Part shown: positions 24,950-35,124 of the stretch, in pieces | Numbering within the stretch: the stretch's first letter is position 1 | Layout of the letters: each line of letters begins with the position of its first letter | NCBI RefSeq assembly: GCF_002001015.1 | Contig: NZ_MUNO01000017.1 | Span: 226,212 to 290,211 of the forward strand | Origin: Polaromonas sp. A23 | Lineage (GTDB): Bacteria; Pseudomonadota; Gammaproteobacteria; Burkholderiales; Burkholderiaceae_C | DNA length: 64,000 bases | Direction of reading: 5' to 3' | Program-made: the position numbers and the translations under genes | The notes under the pieces: generated by a model | Seen by the model: only the letters and a program-made list of their open reading frames with translations | Told to the model about the DNA's origin: nothing | Databases searched by the model: none

Positions 24950-26091
24950 AAATACAACGCGCCCAGCACCCGGGGGCCACGCGCACCTGTCACTTCCACC
25001 AGGTTACCTGGTTGCCGCTGATGCCAGGCATGTGCGAGCCATGCAAACGCGGCGGCTTCTACCTGTAGGGGCGGCAGTCCATGTGCCGCCGTTGACTTGA
25101 CAGGCACGCCAGGCAGGGCCAGCGCAAGCTGGCGCATCAGCTCGTCGTTCAATGCGCCGCCGCCGCACACCAGCAATTCTTCCGTGCCAGGCGCGTGGCG
25201 GAGCAGGTCGCGCGCGCAGGCCTGGGCGGTCAGTGCGGTGAGGGTGGCTTGTACATCCTGTGGCGCGCTTTGCTCAAACCCCTGGAGTTGCGTGGCCAGC
25301 CAAGCGGGGTTGAACAAGTCGCGTCCCGTGCTTTTCGGGGGCGCCTTCGCGAAATACGGGGCGTCCAGCAATTTGGACAGCAGCCCCGGGATGGGGGTGC
25401 CTGAGGCGGCCCAGCTCCCGCCGGCGTCATAGCCGGCCCCCGTATGCCGCGCGCACCAGAAATCCATCAGCGCGTTGCCGGGGCCACAGTCAAAGCCTTG
25501 TATGTTGGTTTTGTTGCTTCCGGAAAGCAGCGTGAGGTTGCTGATGCCGCCTATGTTGAGAACAGCAATATGTCGCTTGGGTCGGGCGAAAAATGCGTGA
25601 TGAAACGCGGGCACCAGCGGCGCTCCCTGGCCGCCTGCCGCGAGGTCTGCTGTGCGAAAGTCGGCAACCACGGCAAGCCCCGTCAGCTCGGCCAGCAGGG
25701 CCGGATTGTTCAGTTGCAGCGTGTAGCCCGCACTCACACCACCACTGAGCGAGTCATCCCCGAACTCCTGAGGTCTATGGCGCACGGTCTGGCCATGTGC
25801 ACCTACTGCACGGATCTCGCCGGGCTTGATGCCTTGGGAGCTTGCCTGCGCCAGCAGGGCATGCACTACACGGGCATAGATGCCCGCGAGTTGGTTGGCA
25901 GCGAGGGCTGCCCGGTGCAGCTCATTGGCGCCGGCGGTATTGAGGGCCAGCAATTCATCACGGAAGGCAGAGGGAAAATCGGCAGACGCGGATGCGATGA
26001 CGCGTGCGGCCCCATTCTCGAAAGCAACCAGAACCCCGTCTGCACCGTCGAGCGAGGTGCCCGACATCAATCCCATGTAGTAATCAGCCAT
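24922..26091 (-). CDS. anmK: Anhydro-N-acetylmuramic acid kinase
   Basis: Phosphorylates and hydrates anhydroMurNAc during cell-wall recycling. ASKHA-type fold: [52 protein letters not shown] and [13 protein letters not shown]. At 389 aa it is slightly longer than usual because the C-terminus (APTVAHCV) and stop codon come from the GC-rich repeat. A cell-wall theme is shared with the neighbouring M23 peptidase and bactofilin genes. Confidence 0.95.
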   Translation of the reverse strand: MADYYMGLMSGTSLDGADGVLVAFENGAARVIASASADFPSAFRDELLALNTAGANELHRAALAANQLAGIYARVVHALLAQASSQGIKPGEIRAVGAHGQTVRHRPQEFGDDSLSGGVSAGYTLQLNNPALLAELTGLAVVADFRTADLAAGGQGAPLVPAFHHAFFARPKRHIAVLNIGGISNLTLLSGSNKTNIQGFDCGPGNALMDFWCARHTGAGYDAGGSWAASGTPIPGLLSKLLDAPYFAKAPPKSTGRDLFNPAWLATQLQGFEQSAPQDVQATLTALTAQACARDLLRHAPGTEELLVCGGGALNDELMRQLALALPGVPVKSTAAHGLPPLQVEAAAFAWLAHAWHQRQPGNLVEVTGARGPRVLGALYLAPTVAHCV

Positions 26092-26190
26092 GCGACATTT
26101 TGCCGTACATGCGCAAAAGGCTAAACCGCAAGGGGACCGTGGAGGTTCTTCAACTCCGCAGGCGGCGCAAGTACGGATTGCTAGATGGAG

Positions 26191-26215
26191 TCCTTTGACA
26201 AGTGCAGACGAACGG
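26191..26215. repeat. Short dispersed motif, diverged copy
   Basis: TCCTTTGACAAGTGCAGACG followed by AACGG is a diverged form of the motif CCTTCGACAAGCTCAGGACG-AACGG at 46254-46278. It lies 36 nt before GC-rich element copy 2, the same arrangement as at 46 kb. Confidence 0.55.
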
Positions 26216-26250
26216 ACAGGTAGTGGCGACCGTAGGGCTCTTAAGTCCAG

Positions 26251-26429
26251 CAGGGGCAGCGGAGCGGAACCGGCTTTGCCGGGCCGCAGGCGCAGCGGCC
26301 CCGAGGGGCTGGAGCCTGCGGCTCCAAAGCTGCTTGAGCAGCTTTGGACAGGCGACAGAGGCGAAGCGTCTCGCGAGCCGCGGCCTGCAAGGCCTCGGGA
26401 GCTACACGCAGTGAGCGACCGTGGGGGTC
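26251..26429 (-). repeat. GC-rich dispersed element, copy 2
   Basis: Runs from CAGGGGCAGCGGAGCGGAAC to GTGAGCGACCGTGGGGGTC and is nearly identical to copy 1 over most of its length. It ends 2 nt before the TAG of the M23 peptidase gene, in the same orientation relative to that gene as the other copies. Confidence 0.85.
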
Positions 26430-26431
26430 AA

Positions 26432-27823
26432 CTATTCAGCGCGCGTTTGCGTGATGTCTGCAGCCGCCTGAAGTTGCTGTTTGACGTTGCCGGCAAGCTG
26501 GCGGAACAGGGGTTGGGCGGTGACGGACAGTGGAATGGTTTCACTTTGCTTGGCAATGTTCATCGGGTCCTGGTGCATGCCGTTGACACGGAATTCAAAG
26601 TGCAGGTGCGGGCCGGTGGCCCAGCCGGTCGAGCCGACCGCACCGATGTGTTGACCCTGGCTCACGCTCTGGCCTCTTTGCACCCCAATGCGGCTCAGGT
26701 GCGCATAGACAGTTGTGTGGCTGTTGCGGTGTTTGATGAACACGACGTTACCAAAACCGTTTTGCACACCGGCAAATTCCACGATGCCATCGCCGACGCT
26801 GCGTACGGCTGTTCCGGTGGGTGCCGCGTAGTCAACGCCAAGGTGTGCACGCCAGGTTTGAAGAATGGGGTGGAAACGCATCTTGAAGCCGCTGCTTATG
26901 CGGGAGAACTCCATGGGTGAAGCCAGGTAGGCGCGACGCAGGCTCTGGCCGTCAAGCGTGTAGTAACCGCCTTTGGCAACTGCGCCGGCCACGGTATTGG
27001 AAGCCGGGTCACGGAACCACATGGCTTGCAGCGTTTTTCCGTTGTTCACAAACTCCGTGCTGAGCACGCGGCCGGTGCGCATGGCTTCGCCGTCGGCTTC
27101 CAGCGTTTCGTAGACCACGCTGAAGCGGTCGCCCTTGCGCAATGCACGGTGAAAATCGATGTCGCCGGAGAAAATTTCTGCAATTTGCACGGCCACGGCG
27201 TCGGGGATGCCGGCATCGTCGGTGGCGGCAAACAGCGAGGTGCGAATACTGCCGCTGGCCAGTCGCGTTGAGCTGGTGTACGGCGCGGTTTCCACACGCG
27301 AGGAAAAACTGTTGTCGGGCTTGCGTTCAACCACCAGCCGGGTGAATTTCTCTTCGTCGTCGGTGGCCCAGCGCACGGTCAACTTGAGTAGCTGGTTGCC
27401 GTCCGTAGCTTCAACCGCCACACTTTTGCCCGGACGTCCCATCAGGGTAAGGCGGCCGTTGCTATCGCTGCGCAAGAACGCCGCGGCCGCGGTGTCGTCG
27501 ATATTTAGCCGCTTAAGCAGGGCATCGGCAGTGTCGGTGCTGCGGGTGGTTTCACTGCGGAACAGTTTGAACTGGAAACTGCCCAGGGCTTCGGTCTGCA
27601 CTTCGGTCGGCAGGCTTTGAACGGACTCCAGAATCTGGCGAACCGGCAGGTCTGCGGCGTCTGGCGCCAGCGGCGCAACACCAAACGCGGTGACTCCGGT
27701 ACCCAGCAACAGGACAGCGAGTGTGGAAGTGATTCTTTTGGGGTGGCTCCGTACGAGCTGGGTGACCGCTTGCAGTCCGTACGCGAGATTATTCTTGTAC
27801 TTGATCAAAACTGGAATTCCCAA
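26432..27823 (-). CDS. M23-family murein peptidase (LytM domain)
   Basis: 463-residue envelope endopeptidase. One N-terminal membrane helix (ITSTLAVLLLGTGVTAFGVA), a long periplasmic region, then a Zn-dependent LytM domain: SGFKMRFHPILQTWRAHLGVDYAAP (His and Asp ligands), HTTVYAHL and GPHLHFEFRVNG (HxH). The zinc ligands and catalytic His are complete. The start is uncertain: the frame opens with TTG 27823, while TTG 27808 has GGGAA upstream. Divergent from tyrS. The 3' end abuts a GC-rich element. Confidence 0.88.
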   Translation of the reverse strand: MGIPVLIKYKNNLAYGLQAVTQLVRSHPKRITSTLAVLLLGTGVTAFGVAPLAPDAADLPVRQILESVQSLPTEVQTEALGSFQFKLFRSETTRSTDTADALLKRLNIDDTAAAAFLRSDSNGRLTLMGRPGKSVAVEATDGNQLLKLTVRWATDDEEKFTRLVVERKPDNSFSSRVETAPYTSSTRLASGSIRTSLFAATDDAGIPDAVAVQIAEIFSGDIDFHRALRKGDRFSVVYETLEADGEAMRTGRVLSTEFVNNGKTLQAMWFRDPASNTVAGAVAKGGYYTLDGQSLRRAYLASPMEFSRISSGFKMRFHPILQTWRAHLGVDYAAPTGTAVRSVGDGIVEFAGVQNGFGNVVFIKHRNSHTTVYAHLSRIGVQRGQSVSQGQHIGAVGSTGWATGPHLHFEFRVNGMHQDPMNIAKQSETIPLSVTAQPLFRQLAGNVKQQLQAAADITQTRAE

Positions 27824-28017
27824 ACGTTGTAGGCTTCAGGCAGCAAAAAGCAGCCTGATAGCGACTGATCATGAAAGCGTCATTGCCACTAAAAAAGTGA
27901 CGGCGGCAACAACTTAGAATTGGTTTGCAATTTGTGGGCCAATCCGCGTGGGGGCCCCGCAACGGCAGAACAGCGAGTATATCTGTCAGACAACTGCCGG
28001 ACATGTGAAAAACCCTT

Positions 28018-29250
28018 ATGAATCAAGAGCTTGTTACAAAATTTCCCCTGACGGATAGCGTCAGGGAAGCCTTGGCCGTGACCTTGCGAGGTTGTGAGGA
28101 ATTGCTACCGCAAGACGAATGGCTTACAAAACTGGCGCGTTCAGAGGCTACGGGCGTTCCGCTGCGCATTAAATTGGGGCTGGATCCTACCGCGCCTGAC
28201 ATTCATGTCGGACATACCGTGGTGCTGAACAAAATGCGTCAGCTCCAGGATCTTGGGCATACGGTGATCTTCCTGATTGGCGACTTCACCAGCCTGATCG
28301 GCGACCCGTCCGGCCGCAACACGACCCGGCCACCACTGACGCCCGAGCAGATCAAGGTCAACGCCGAGACTTACTACCGCCAGGCTTCCCTGGTGCTGGA
28401 CCCGGCCCGGACCGAGATTCGCTACAACAGCGAATGGAGCGACCCGTTAGGTGCGCGCGGCATGATCGAGTTGGCCGCCAAATACACGGTGGCGCGCATG
28501 ATGGAACGCAACGATTTTCACGACCGCTTCAAGGCCAATACGCCCATCAGCGTGCATGAGTTCCTCTACCCGCTGATGCAGGGCTATGACTCGGTCGCGC
28601 TGAAGAGCGACCTGGAACTCGGCGGCACGGACCAGAAATTCAACCTGCTGATGGGCCGGCACCTGCAGGCCGAATACGGCCAGGAGCCGCAGTGCATCCT
28701 GACCATGCCGCTGCTCGAAGGCCTGGACGGCATCGAAAAGATGTCCAAGAGCAAGAACAACTACATCGGTATCAGCGAAGACGCCAACACCATGTTTGCC
28801 AAGGTGTTGTCGATCTCCGACGTCCTGATGTGGAAGTGGTACACCCTGCTGAGCTTCAAGACCGAGGCCGAGATCGCCGCGTTGAAGAAAGAAGTCGAAG
28901 GCGGGCGCAATCCGAAAGATGCGAAGGTGGCGCTCGCCAAGGAGATCACGGCCCGTTTCCACTCTGCTGCCGCGGCAGACGCCGCCGAGCAGGACTTCAT
29001 CAATCGCAGCAAGGGCGGTGTACCCGATGAGATTCCCGAGCTGTCGCTCTCCGGCGCACCTCTGGGCATTGCCGCACTGCTCAAAATGGCCGGGCTGGCC
29101 GCCTCTACCGGTGAAGGCAATCGCCTGATCGACGGTGGCGGCGTGCGTGTGGACTCGAACGTGGTCAGCGACAAGGCGCTGAAGCTGGGCGCAGGGACTT
29201 ATGTGGTGCAGGTCGGAAAACGCAAGTTTGCGCGCGTGACGCTGAGCTGA
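28018..29250 (+). CDS. tyrS: Tyrosyl-tRNA synthetase
   Basis: Class I aminoacyl-tRNA synthetase, 410 aa. HIGH-type motif HVGH at residues 63-66, [15 protein letters not shown], the tyrosine pocket, KMSKS near residue 243 ([15 protein letters not shown]) and a C-terminal S4-like domain ([20 protein letters not shown]). The 194-bp divergent region to the M23 gene holds the promoters; no T-box or other leader structure was recognised. Confidence 0.96.
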   Translation: MNQELVTKFPLTDSVREALAVTLRGCEELLPQDEWLTKLARSEATGVPLRIKLGLDPTAPDIHVGHTVVLNKMRQLQDLGHTVIFLIGDFTSLIGDPSGRNTTRPPLTPEQIKVNAETYYRQASLVLDPARTEIRYNSEWSDPLGARGMIELAAKYTVARMMERNDFHDRFKANTPISVHEFLYPLMQGYDSVALKSDLELGGTDQKFNLLMGRHLQAEYGQEPQCILTMPLLEGLDGIEKMSKSKNNYIGISEDANTMFAKVLSISDVLMWKWYTLLSFKTEAEIAALKKEVEGGRNPKDAKVALAKEITARFHSAAAADAAEQDFINRSKGGVPDEIPELSLSGAPLGIAALLKMAGLAASTGEGNRLIDGGGVRVDSNVVSDKALKLGAGTYVVQVGKRKFARVTLS

Positions 29251-29274
29251 ATACGCCCGTTCCATGAGCCGTTC

Positions 29275-30189
29275 ATGAAGCTGCCCAGCCTGCAATCGCT
29301 GACGCCGCAGCGCCTGCTGATGGCTTCGGTGGTGGTGGCGCTCGTCACCATTGTGCTGAAAACCGGGGCTTGGTACATCACCGGCTCGGTGGGCTTGCTG
29401 GCCGATGCCATGGAGTCTTTCGTCAATTTGGCCAGCGCAATTTTCGGGCTGACCATGGTTACGATTGCGCAGCGGCCTGCCGACGAAGATCATCCCTATG
29501 GGCACCACAAGGCCGAGTATTTTTCCTCCGGGTTTGAGGGGGTGCTGATCATCGCCGCGGCGCTGGCCATCATCTGGGCGGCGGGGCACAGGATCTTTGA
29601 CCCGCAGCCCCTGCAGCAGGTGGGCTGGGGTCTGGTGCTGTCGGTGGCCAGCTCGGGGCTCAACGGCCTGCTCGCCTGGTTCATGTTCCGTTCCGCCAAA
29701 GCACATCGCTCGATCGCCCTTGAAGCGGACGCCAGGCACCTGGTCACCGACGTCTGGACCTCGGCGGGCGTGGTGGTCGGCATCGGCGCCGTGGCGCTGA
29801 CTGGCTGGCTCTGGCTCGATGCCCTGGTGGCCATCGGTGTGGCGCTGAATATTCTCTGGGAGGGCTTTCACCTGATGTGGCGCTCGTCGCAGGGCTTGAT
29901 GGACGAGGCGGTCGAGCCCGAGGTGCTGGCCGAGATCAACCAGACACTGGCCGGTTTTGCCCACGCCACCATTCGCTTTGACCACATCAGCACGCGGCGC
30001 TCCGGGCAGCGGCGCTTTGTCGATCTTCACATGCACATGCCGGGCAGCTGGTCTCTCGGCCGCGCAGCGGCGCTGCGCACCAGTGTCGAGCAGGCGCTGA
30101 TGAGTGCGGTGCCGGGACTTCGCGCCACCATCCAGTTGCTGCCTTCCGATGTGGAAGCGCATTTTGATGATGAAAAGGATTTGATTTGA
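29275..30189 (+). CDS. Cation diffusion facilitator family transporter
   Basis: 304-residue divalent-metal/proton antiporter. Six membrane helices; helix II has [15 protein letters not shown], the loop has [16 protein letters not shown], helix V carries [16 protein letters not shown] (HxxxD), and a C-terminal cytoplasmic domain follows. The helix II site is DxxxS rather than the DxxxD of zinc exporters such as FieF, so metal preference is uncertain. It overlaps dtd by 4 nt. Confidence 0.9.
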   Translation: MKLPSLQSLTPQRLLMASVVVALVTIVLKTGAWYITGSVGLLADAMESFVNLASAIFGLTMVTIAQRPADEDHPYGHHKAEYFSSGFEGVLIIAAALAIIWAAGHRIFDPQPLQQVGWGLVLSVASSGLNGLLAWFMFRSAKAHRSIALEADARHLVTDVWTSAGVVVGIGAVALTGWLWLDALVAIGVALNILWEGFHLMWRSSQGLMDEAVEPEVLAEINQTLAGFAHATIRFDHISTRRSGQRRFVDLHMHMPGSWSLGRAAALRTSVEQALMSAVPGLRATIQLLPSDVEAHFDDEKDLI

Positions 30190-30638
30190 TCAGTGTGATT
30201 CAGCGCGTGAGCCAGGCGCGTGTGGTGGTGGACGGCGAGGTGACGGGTGAGATCGGCGCCGGCCTGCTGGTGCTGCTGTGTGCAGAACGCGGTGATGCCG
30301 ATGCGCAGGCCGACAGGCTGCTCGCCAAAATCCTGAAACTGCGCATTTTTGCCGACGAGGCCGGCAAGATGAACCGCAGTGTGCAGGACGCGGCGGGGGG
30401 CCTGCTCATTGTCAGCCAGTTCACTCTGGCGGCCGATGTGTCTGCCGGCAACCGGCCAAGTTTCACCGGTGCAGCAGCACCTGACGAGGGCCGGCGGCTT
30501 TACGACTACTTTGTGGCACAGGCCAGGCTGGCGCATCCGCAGGTAGAGACCGGCCAATTTGCAGCAGACATGCAGGTGCACCTGGTCAATGACGGGCCGG
30601 TGACGATTCCTCTGCGCATGGATCCGCTATTGATTTAA
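30186..30638 (+). CDS. dtd: D-aminoacyl-tRNA deacylase
   Basis: Removes D-amino acids mischarged on tRNA. 150 residues with the active-site blocks [14 protein letters not shown] and NDGPVTIPL (Gly-Pro motif) plus [10 protein letters not shown] 30186 overlaps the stop of the CDF gene. Its last codons and TAA lie inside a 17-nt palindrome copy (30626-30642), so the stop codon is supplied by the repeat. A pairing with tyrS, a source of D-Tyr-tRNA, is functionally sensible. Confidence 0.93.
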   Translation: MISVIQRVSQARVVVDGEVTGEIGAGLLVLLCAERGDADAQADRLLAKILKLRIFADEAGKMNRSVQDAAGGLLIVSQFTLAADVSAGNRPSFTGAAAPDEGRRLYDYFVAQARLAHPQVETGQFAADMQVHLVNDGPVTIPLRMDPLLI

Positions 30639-30642
30639 TAGC
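30626..30642. repeat. 17-nt palindrome copy (spans the dtd stop codon)
   Basis: GCTATTGATTTAATAGC, the most symmetrical copy; it contains the final codons and TAA of dtd. Confidence 0.65.
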
Positions 30643-30692
30643 TACTCGCGCACGCTCAATATGGGCAAACTGCCAATTTGGCACATGAAAAC

Positions 30693-31148
30693 TCACCGAT
30701 AAGGGTTTTTGACGCCCAGACCTGCCAGTATTTCAATCTCGCGCACTTCCATCGCCTGCGCATCTTGCTCGCTGGTCTCATGGTCCCAGCCCTGCGCATG
30801 CAGCGCGCCGTGCACCAGCAGGTGCGCATAGTGCGCCTGTAATGTTTTGCCGTTCTCGCGCGCTTCTTTGGCAATCACCGGCGCGCACAGCACCAGATCG
30901 GCCGTGACGATGGGCTCTCGCGTGTAGTCGAAGGTCAGGACATTGGTGGCGTAGTCTCTCTGCCGGTAGCTGCGGTTCAGCGCCTGGCCTTCTTCGGCGT
31001 CCACGATACGTACGGTGATCTCGGCGTCACAGTCCAGCGCATGGCGAATCCAGCGCGCCACGCTGTGCCGCGGCAGGGCGGCGCGGTGGCGTTTGGCGTC
31101 CTGAATGTCGCCGAACTGCAGCGACAGGGTCAGTTGTTTAAGAGCCAT
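30693..31148 (-). CDS. ybeY: Endoribonuclease YbeY
   Basis: Zn-dependent RNase for 16S rRNA 3' processing and ribosome quality control, 151 aa. The metal motif HLLVHGALHAQGWDHE matches H-x3-H-x5-H. NRSYRQRDYATNVLTFDY is the family's conserved substrate-side block. It overlaps the 3' end of the phoH-like gene by 11 nt, the usual ybeZ-ybeY order. Confidence 0.94.
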   Translation of the reverse strand: MALKQLTLSLQFGDIQDAKRHRAALPRHSVARWIRHALDCDAEITVRIVDAEEGQALNRSYRQRDYATNVLTFDYTREPIVTADLVLCAPVIAKEARENGKTLQAHYAHLLVHGALHAQGWDHETSEQDAQAMEVREIEILAGLGVKNPYR

Positions 31149-32151
31149 TTCGGCTTTTCGTCCTTGTGGGTCGTGCGACAGGCACTATCGAATCCATAGC
31201 ATCGTCGATGTCCGGGGTTTTTCCCTTGTAGCCGTCATAGGCGTCCACAATGCGCGCTACCAGCGGGTGGCGCACCACGTCGGCGCTAGTCAGGCGGGTG
31301 ATGGCAATGCCCTTGACGCGTTTGAGCACACGTTCAGCGTCGATCAGCCCGCTCAGCTGCGTGCGCGGCAGGTCGACCTGGCTTACATCGCCGGTGATCA
31401 CGGCCTTGGCGCCAAAACCGATGCGTGTCAAAAACATCTTCATCTGCTCGGGCGTGGTGTTTTGCGCTTCGTCCAGAATCACAAACGAGTGGTTCAGCGT
31501 GCGGCCGCGCATGAACGCCAGCGGGGCAATTTCGATCTGCTGGCGCTCGAATGCTTTCTGCACGCGCTCAAAACCCATGAGCTCGTACAACGCGTCGTAG
31601 AGCGGACGCAGGTAAGGGTCCACCTTCTGGTTCAAATCGCCGGGCAGAAAGCCCAGGCGCTCGCCGGCTTCGACCGCCGGGCGCGTCAGCACGATGCGCT
31701 GCACCGCGCTCCGCTCCAGCGCATCAACCGCGCAGGCCACGGCCAGGTAGGTTTTGCCGGTACCGGCCGGGCCGATGCCGAAGGTGATGTCGTGCGTGGC
31801 GATGTTTTCCAGGTAAGCGCCCTGGTTGGTGGTGCGTGCCCGCAGGTCGGCGCGGCGGGTGGACAGCGCCATGACGCCGTCCGGCGCCACGCTCAGCGCG
31901 GTGTCGCCGGCCAGCATCAGCTGCACGGTTTCCTCGGGAATCGGGCGCTGCGCCATTTCATACAGCGCCTGCAGCACTTCCAGCGCCTGCTGGGCCTTGA
32001 CCTTGGGCCCGTCGATTTTGAATTGCTCGAAGCGGTGCGCAATCGTGACCTGCAGCGCCGCCTCGATGGTGCGGATATGCGAGTCCATAGGCCCGCAAAG
32101 GTGGCCCATGCGGGTGTTGTTCGGCGGGGTGAAGGTGTAGCGGAGGATCAA
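31138..32151 (-). CDS. PhoH-like ATPase (YbeZ type)
   Basis: NTPase of the PhoH family that works with YbeY in RNA metabolism. Walker A FGIGPAGTGKTYLAVACA, Walker B FVILDEAQN, ITGDVSQVDLP and GIAITRLTSADVVRHP are present. The start is ambiguous: the frame runs up into ruvA. TTG 32151 (LILRYTFTPPNN) with AAGGA upstream matches where the conserved family N-terminus begins; ATG 32202 is an alternative without a ribosome site. About 337 aa. Divergent from ruvAB. Confidence 0.9.
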   Translation of the reverse strand: MILRYTFTPPNNTRMGHLCGPMDSHIRTIEAALQVTIAHRFEQFKIDGPKVKAQQALEVLQALYEMAQRPIPEETVQLMLAGDTALSVAPDGVMALSTRRADLRARTTNQGAYLENIATHDITFGIGPAGTGKTYLAVACAVDALERSAVQRIVLTRPAVEAGERLGFLPGDLNQKVDPYLRPLYDALYELMGFERVQKAFERQQIEIAPLAFMRGRTLNHSFVILDEAQNTTPEQMKMFLTRIGFGAKAVITGDVSQVDLPRTQLSGLIDAERVLKRVKGIAITRLTSADVVRHPLVARIVDAYDGYKGKTPDIDDAMDSIVPVARPTRTKSRNGS

Positions 32152-32244
32152 AAGCGGGTTTTCCTTGAAGCAAGGCAGGCAGATGGGTGATTGTCCCCCC
32201 ATATTCAAGTCGTTGGGCACACGCACGACTGCTAAGATTTGCCC

Positions 32245-32817
32245 ATGATCGGACGAATAAGTGGCCTGCTGGCCGAAAAGAACCCCCCGGAACTGCTGGT
32301 GGACTGCAACGGCGTGGGCTACGAGGTGATGGTGCCCATGAGCACCTTCTACAACCTCCCCGGTCTTGGTGAAAAAGTCTCGTTGCTGACCCATTTTGTG
32401 GTGCGCGAAGACGCGCAGATTCTCTACGGCTTCGGCAGCGCCAGCGAACGGGCCGCCTTTCGCCAGCTGATCAAGATCTCCGGCGTCGGCCCGCGTACCG
32501 CGCTCAGCGTGCTCAGCGGCATGAGCGTCGAAGAACTCTCCCAGGCCGTGACCCAGCAGGAGGCTGGCCGAATCATCAAGGTGCCGGGCATCGGCAAGAA
32601 AACCGCCGAGCGTCTGCTGCTTGAACTCAAGGGCAAGCTGGGCGCCGACATGGGCATCACCGTCAGCGTGGCCAACGATGCGCAGTCAGACATTCTTCAG
32701 GCGCTGGTGGCGCTGGGCTACAGCGACCGCGATGCGGCACTGGCGCTCAAGGCCTTGCCTAAAGACATTGGTGTGAGTGACGGCATCAAGCTGGCATTGA
32801 AGGCACTGGCGAAATGA
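32245..32817 (+). CDS. ruvA: Holliday junction ATP-dependent DNA helicase subunit RuvA
   Basis: Tetrameric junction-binding protein. N-terminal OB fold [20 protein letters not shown], two helix-hairpin-helix motifs ([37 protein letters not shown]) and the C-terminal RuvB-binding domain ([19 protein letters not shown]). 190 aa. ATG 32245; it overlaps ruvB by 4 nt. Confidence 0.96.
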   Translation: MIGRISGLLAEKNPPELLVDCNGVGYEVMVPMSTFYNLPGLGEKVSLLTHFVVREDAQILYGFGSASERAAFRQLIKISGVGPRTALSVLSGMSVEELSQAVTQQEAGRIIKVPGIGKKTAERLLLELKGKLGADMGITVSVANDAQSDILQALVALGYSDRDAALALKALPKDIGVSDGIKLALKALAK

Positions 32818-33878
32818 GCATACAAACCGACGACTTCGATATGTCGGGCGTGCCGCCAGCCAAGCGGGTCATGTCGGCCGCGCCTGCGTCGCCCAATGAA
32901 GAGGCGATAGAACGCGCTCTCCGGCCCAAGCTGTTTGACGAGTACGTCGGCCAGTCCAAGGTGCGTGAGCAGCTCGAGATTTTTATTGGCGCGGCCAAAA
33001 AACGCAGCGAGGCCATGGACCACGTGCTGCTGTTCGGCCCGCCCGGCCTGGGCAAGACCACGCTCTCCCACATCATTGCGCACGAACTCGGCGTGAACCT
33101 GCGCCAGACCTCAGGCCCGGTGCTGGAAAAGCCGAAGGACCTGGCGGCGTTGCTCACCAACCTTGAGAAAAACGATGTGCTCTTCATCGACGAGATACAC
33201 CGCCTGAGCCCGGTCGTCGAGGAAATCCTCTACCCCGCGCTGGAGGACTACCAGATCGACATCATGATCGGCGAAGGCCCGGCAGCGCGCAGCATCAAGC
33301 TCGATCTGCAGCCTTTCACGCTGGTGGGCGCCACCACCCGGGCCGGTATGTTGACCAACCCGCTGCGTGACCGCTTCGGCATCGTGGCGCGGTTGGAGTT
33401 CTACAGCGCCGAAGAGCTGGCTCGCATCGTCAGGCGCAGCTCGGGCCTGCTCAACGTGCCCATGGACGAAGACGGTGGCTTTGAAATTGCACGCCGCTCG
33501 CGCGGCACGCCGCGCATTGCCAACCGCCTGCTGCGCCGCGTGCGCGACTATGCAGACGTCAAAGGCGCAGGCCACATCACCCTGGACATCGCCAACAAGG
33601 CACTGGCCATGCTGGACGTTGATCCCCAGGGCTTCGACGTGATGGACCGCAAGCTGCTGGAAGCCGTGATCCACCGCTTTGACGGCGGCCCGGTCGGCCT
33701 GGACAACATCGCTGCCAGCATTGGCGAAGAGCGCGACACGATTGAAGACGTGATCGAGCCTTATTTGATTCAGCAGGGCTATTTGCAGCGCACGCCGCGC
33801 GGCCGCATCGCCACGCTGGCCGCTTACCGGCACCTGGGGGTAACCCCGCCCAAATCGGGTTCGGAACTTTTTGAATGA
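32814..33878 (+). CDS. ruvB: Holliday junction branch-migration ATPase RuvB
   Basis: AAA+ motor of branch migration, 354 aa. [20 protein letters not shown], Walker [18 protein letters not shown], Walker [13 protein letters not shown], sensor [18 protein letters not shown] and the C-terminal winged helix ([28 protein letters not shown]). Translationally coupled to ruvA. Confidence 0.97.
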   Translation: MSIQTDDFDMSGVPPAKRVMSAAPASPNEEAIERALRPKLFDEYVGQSKVREQLEIFIGAAKKRSEAMDHVLLFGPPGLGKTTLSHIIAHELGVNLRQTSGPVLEKPKDLAALLTNLEKNDVLFIDEIHRLSPVVEEILYPALEDYQIDIMIGEGPAARSIKLDLQPFTLVGATTRAGMLTNPLRDRFGIVARLEFYSAEELARIVRRSSGLLNVPMDEDGGFEIARRSRGTPRIANRLLRRVRDYADVKGAGHITLDIANKALAMLDVDPQGFDVMDRKLLEAVIHRFDGGPVGLDNIAASIGEERDTIEDVIEPYLIQQGYLQRTPRGRIATLAAYRHLGVTPPKSGSELFE

Positions 33879-33915
33879 GCCCGGAGTTTTGCAGCGGGCG
33901 CCTTATCCGGCCGCG

Positions 33916-33929
33916 TTGATGTAAATCAA
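33916..33929. promoter_or_regulatory. FNR/CRP-type box upstream of an efflux operon
   Basis: TTGATGTAAATCAA is a perfect TTGAT-N4-ATCAA site as bound by FNR, ANR and DNR. It is nested in a larger dyad with TCCGGCC on the left and GGCCGGA on the right. Its centre is about 44 nt before ATG 33967, so a class II position would put transcription start at, or just before, the start codon; repression is the alternative. Confidence 0.6.
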
Positions 33930-33966
33930 CAGGCCGGAGGCGACGCGGCGTCACAGTCTGGTGACG

Positions 33967-35109
33967 ATGAAACGGCACTGGATATGGCTTGCAGTAATCA
34001 TGGCGGCCATTGTGGCGGCGGTGTTGGGGTGGATGACCCTGCGCAGCCCCCAGGTTGCAGCCGTCGAAGTGCGCTATGCGCCCTTGCTCCGCACTCTGCA
34101 ATTTTCTGCCCGCGTGGCGACCCTGTCACGCGTCGATGTTGGCAGCACCTTGACCGGGCGCGTCGCGCGGGTCGCAGTGGCCGAGGGCGCCCAGGTGCGC
34201 GCGGGCGAGGTGCTGGTCTCGCTTGAAACCGATGAGCTGCGCGCGACCTTGGCGCAAGCCGTGGCGGCTGAGCGCCAGGCCGAGGCCACCCTGCAAGCGG
34301 CCAGGGCCACCCTGCGGCGAGTGCAGCAACTGGTGGTTCAGGGCTTCTACAGTGCGGCGCAACTTGACGATGCGCTGCGCGCAGCAGATGTCGCGCTCGC
34401 GCAGCAGGGATCGGTGCGGGCTGCGACGGCGGCGGCCCGAGCCCGCCTGTCGCAGGCGGCCGTGCTGGCACCCACCGATGCGCGCGTGTTGACACGCGAT
34501 GTCGAGCCGGGGCAGATCGTGCAGCCCGGCAAGGCCCTGATGAGCCTGGCGCTGGCCGGCCCCACGCAACTCACGGCGCAGGTGGACGAGCGCTTCCTCG
34601 ACCAGTTGCAACCGGGGCAGAAGGCGGCCGTGGTGGCCGACGCTTTTGCCGACCAGCGTTTTACCGCCCGCGTGTTGTCGATTTCCCCTGCGGTGGATGC
34701 GCAGCGCGGCGCGATCGAAGTCAAGTTCGCGCTCGAGCAGCAGGCCCCCGCCTTTTTGCGGGAAGACATGACGCTTTCGGTCGAAGTCGAGACCGGCCGG
34801 CGTGAACGCGCCCTGGTGCTGCCGCTGAGCGCCCTGCGCACGCAGCCGTCGTCCGGCACGGCGACGGTGCTGGTTGCCGACGCGGGCCGCGCGCAAGAGC
34901 GCAAGCTGCGCCTGGGCCTGCGCACGCTGGACGCGGCCGAGGTGCTCGAGGGCCTGGCTGAAGGGGACGCCGTGCTGTTGGGCAGCAGCGTCCCGGCCGG
35001 CGCCCGGATTCGCGCGCGCGCCGTGGCCTGGGCGCCGGGGCAGCCGGTCGCCAGGGCCGCAGCCACATCCGAAGCGGGCTCGGCCATGACCAGCGCCGTG
35101 GGGCGCTGA
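33967..35109 (+). CDS. Efflux periplasmic adaptor (MacA/HlyD family)
   Basis: 380-residue membrane-fusion protein: N-terminal helix (IWLAVIMAAIVAAVLGWM), lipoyl halves (VDVGSTLTGRVARVAVAEGAQVRAGEVLVSLET; APTDARVLTRDVEPGQIVQPG), an Ala-rich coiled hairpin, and beta-barrel and membrane-proximal domains. It links an inner-membrane ABC exporter to an outer-membrane channel, which is not encoded here. First of a three-gene operon with permease and ATPase; an FNR-type box lies upstream. GTG 33961 is an alternative start. Confidence 0.88.
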   Translation: MKRHWIWLAVIMAAIVAAVLGWMTLRSPQVAAVEVRYAPLLRTLQFSARVATLSRVDVGSTLTGRVARVAVAEGAQVRAGEVLVSLETDELRATLAQAVAAERQAEATLQAARATLRRVQQLVVQGFYSAAQLDDALRAADVALAQQGSVRAATAAARARLSQAAVLAPTDARVLTRDVEPGQIVQPGKALMSLALAGPTQLTAQVDERFLDQLQPGQKAAVVADAFADQRFTARVLSISPAVDAQRGAIEVKFALEQQAPAFLREDMTLSVEVETGRRERALVLPLSALRTQPSSGTATVLVADAGRAQERKLRLGLRTLDAAEVLEGLAEGDAVLLGSSVPAGARIRARAVAWAPGQPVARAAATSEAGSAMTSAVGR

Positions 35110-35124
35110 AGCGTCTGCCGCCAC

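Noticed and set aside
28447..30162. 571-codon minus-strand frame across tyrS and the CDF gene
   Set aside because: Lies over two unambiguous genes and reads as basic low-complexity sequence.
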